The notes beneath the pieces were generated by a model. It worked only from the letters and a program-made list of their open reading frames with translations, ran no database searches and was not told where the DNA came from. The translations under genes were made by a program, and so were the position numbers. Below are positions 5,623 through 5,837 of a stretch of 5,837 nucleotides of DNA, in pieces. Positions within the stretch are counted from its first letter, which is position 1; every line of letters starts with the position of its first letter. Source of the stretch: an uncultured Clostridia bacterium (GTDB lineage Bacteria; Bacillota; Clostridia; Oscillospirales; CAG-272). The DNA lies in contig CAJGCT010000063.1 of the NCBI GenBank assembly GCA_904501985.1, positions 1 to 5,837 on the forward strand, in the 5' to 3' direction.

Positions 5623-5837
5623 CTAACGTCTGAATTTGTCCCTGTACAGTCCGGGACGTGCCATAGCCTCTATTTGCTCCTCTGCGGCTTCGGTAAACGC
5701 CGCTTCCTCCGCGCCGCTTGGCGGAATAGCATGGGCGTTCTGCTCACGTATTATTCTCACCCTGTCAATAAGCTCCGCGGCATCCGGCGGCGGTGCTTCG
5801 GGAACATCCTCACCACCAATGGAATTTGAAAGGGACA
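5623..5837 (-). CDS. C-terminal end of an unidentified acidic protein (5' end outside the window)
   Basis: An open minus-strand frame enters from the window edge and ends at TAG (5625-5623), giving 70 visible C-terminal residues. I do not recognise a family. The segment begins with a Ser/Gly stretch, then a Pro-rich acidic linker (VPEAPPPDAAEL), a helix-like piece (LIDRVRIIREQN), an Ala/Glu-rich helix-like stretch (GAEEAAFTEAAEEQIEAMA) and a basic tail ending RDKFRR. Codon use is biased to G or C at third positions, as in the neighbouring genes, and no stop interrupts the frame, which supports real coding despite the short length. No membrane segment is visible. It is on the same strand as the mgtC-like gene, 30 bases upstream, so the two may form an operon. 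It could equally be the tail of a larger regulatory or structural protein. Confidence 0.6.
   Translation of the reverse strand, partial: SLSNSIGGEDVPEAPPPDAAELIDRVRIIREQNAHAIPPSGAEEAAFTEAAEEQIEAMARPGLYRDKFRR

Noticed and set aside
5638..5657. GTCCC...GGGAC inverted repeat with a TGTACA centre
   Set aside because: It has only a 5-base-pair stem, no T-tract, and lies within coding sequence of the upstream protein.

Overview
The window looks like part of the chromosome of a low-to-moderate GC Gram-positive anaerobe, most likely a gut Clostridia member of the Oscillospiraceae/Ruminococcaceae type. The basis is a FakB-FakA fatty-acid kinase pair, strong GGAGG-type ribosome binding sites, a consensus sigma-A promoter, and a secreted lipoprotein serpin of the kind known from gut Clostridia such as [Eubacterium] siraeum. 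The taxonomic guess is an inference; no rRNA or marker gene is present.

Layout. (1) Positions 1-2482, plus strand: the 3' part of a DegV/FakB fatty-acid-binding protein, then 25 bases later a complete FakA-type fatty acid kinase (start best placed at 788). A strong terminator hairpin follows at 2485-2515. (2) Positions 2522-3379, minus strand: a radical SAM/SPASM protein convergent with fakA. Its CX3CX2C cluster motif lies upstream of the first in-frame ATG (3268), and no ATG, GTG or TTG start exists upstream in that frame. A consensus promoter (3441-3469) and a good ribosome binding site (3412-3418) point into an adjacent frame, so the 5' end looks frameshifted or unconventionally initiated. 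(3) Positions 3572-4813, plus strand: a lipoprotein serpin, divergent from the radical SAM gene across a region of about 190 bases. A second strong hairpin terminator lies at 4829-4858. (4) Positions 4861-5592, minus strand: an MgtC/SapB-family membrane protein, preceded 30 bases upstream by the 3' end of an unrecognised acidic protein (5623-5837) that runs off the window.

How the genes relate. Only the FakB-FakA pair is clearly a functional unit: FakB presents a bound fatty acid, FakA phosphorylates it, and the acyl-phosphate can enter phospholipid synthesis. The radical SAM enzyme, the serpin and the MgtC protein appear to be independent transcription units, separated by two A-tract/T-tract hairpins that should stop transcription from both sides. 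No tRNA, rRNA, CRISPR array, insertion sequence or phage gene was seen. I do not see a clear multi-gene novel system. The items most worth a second look are the 5' end of the radical SAM gene and the lipoprotein serpin with its unusual reactive loop.
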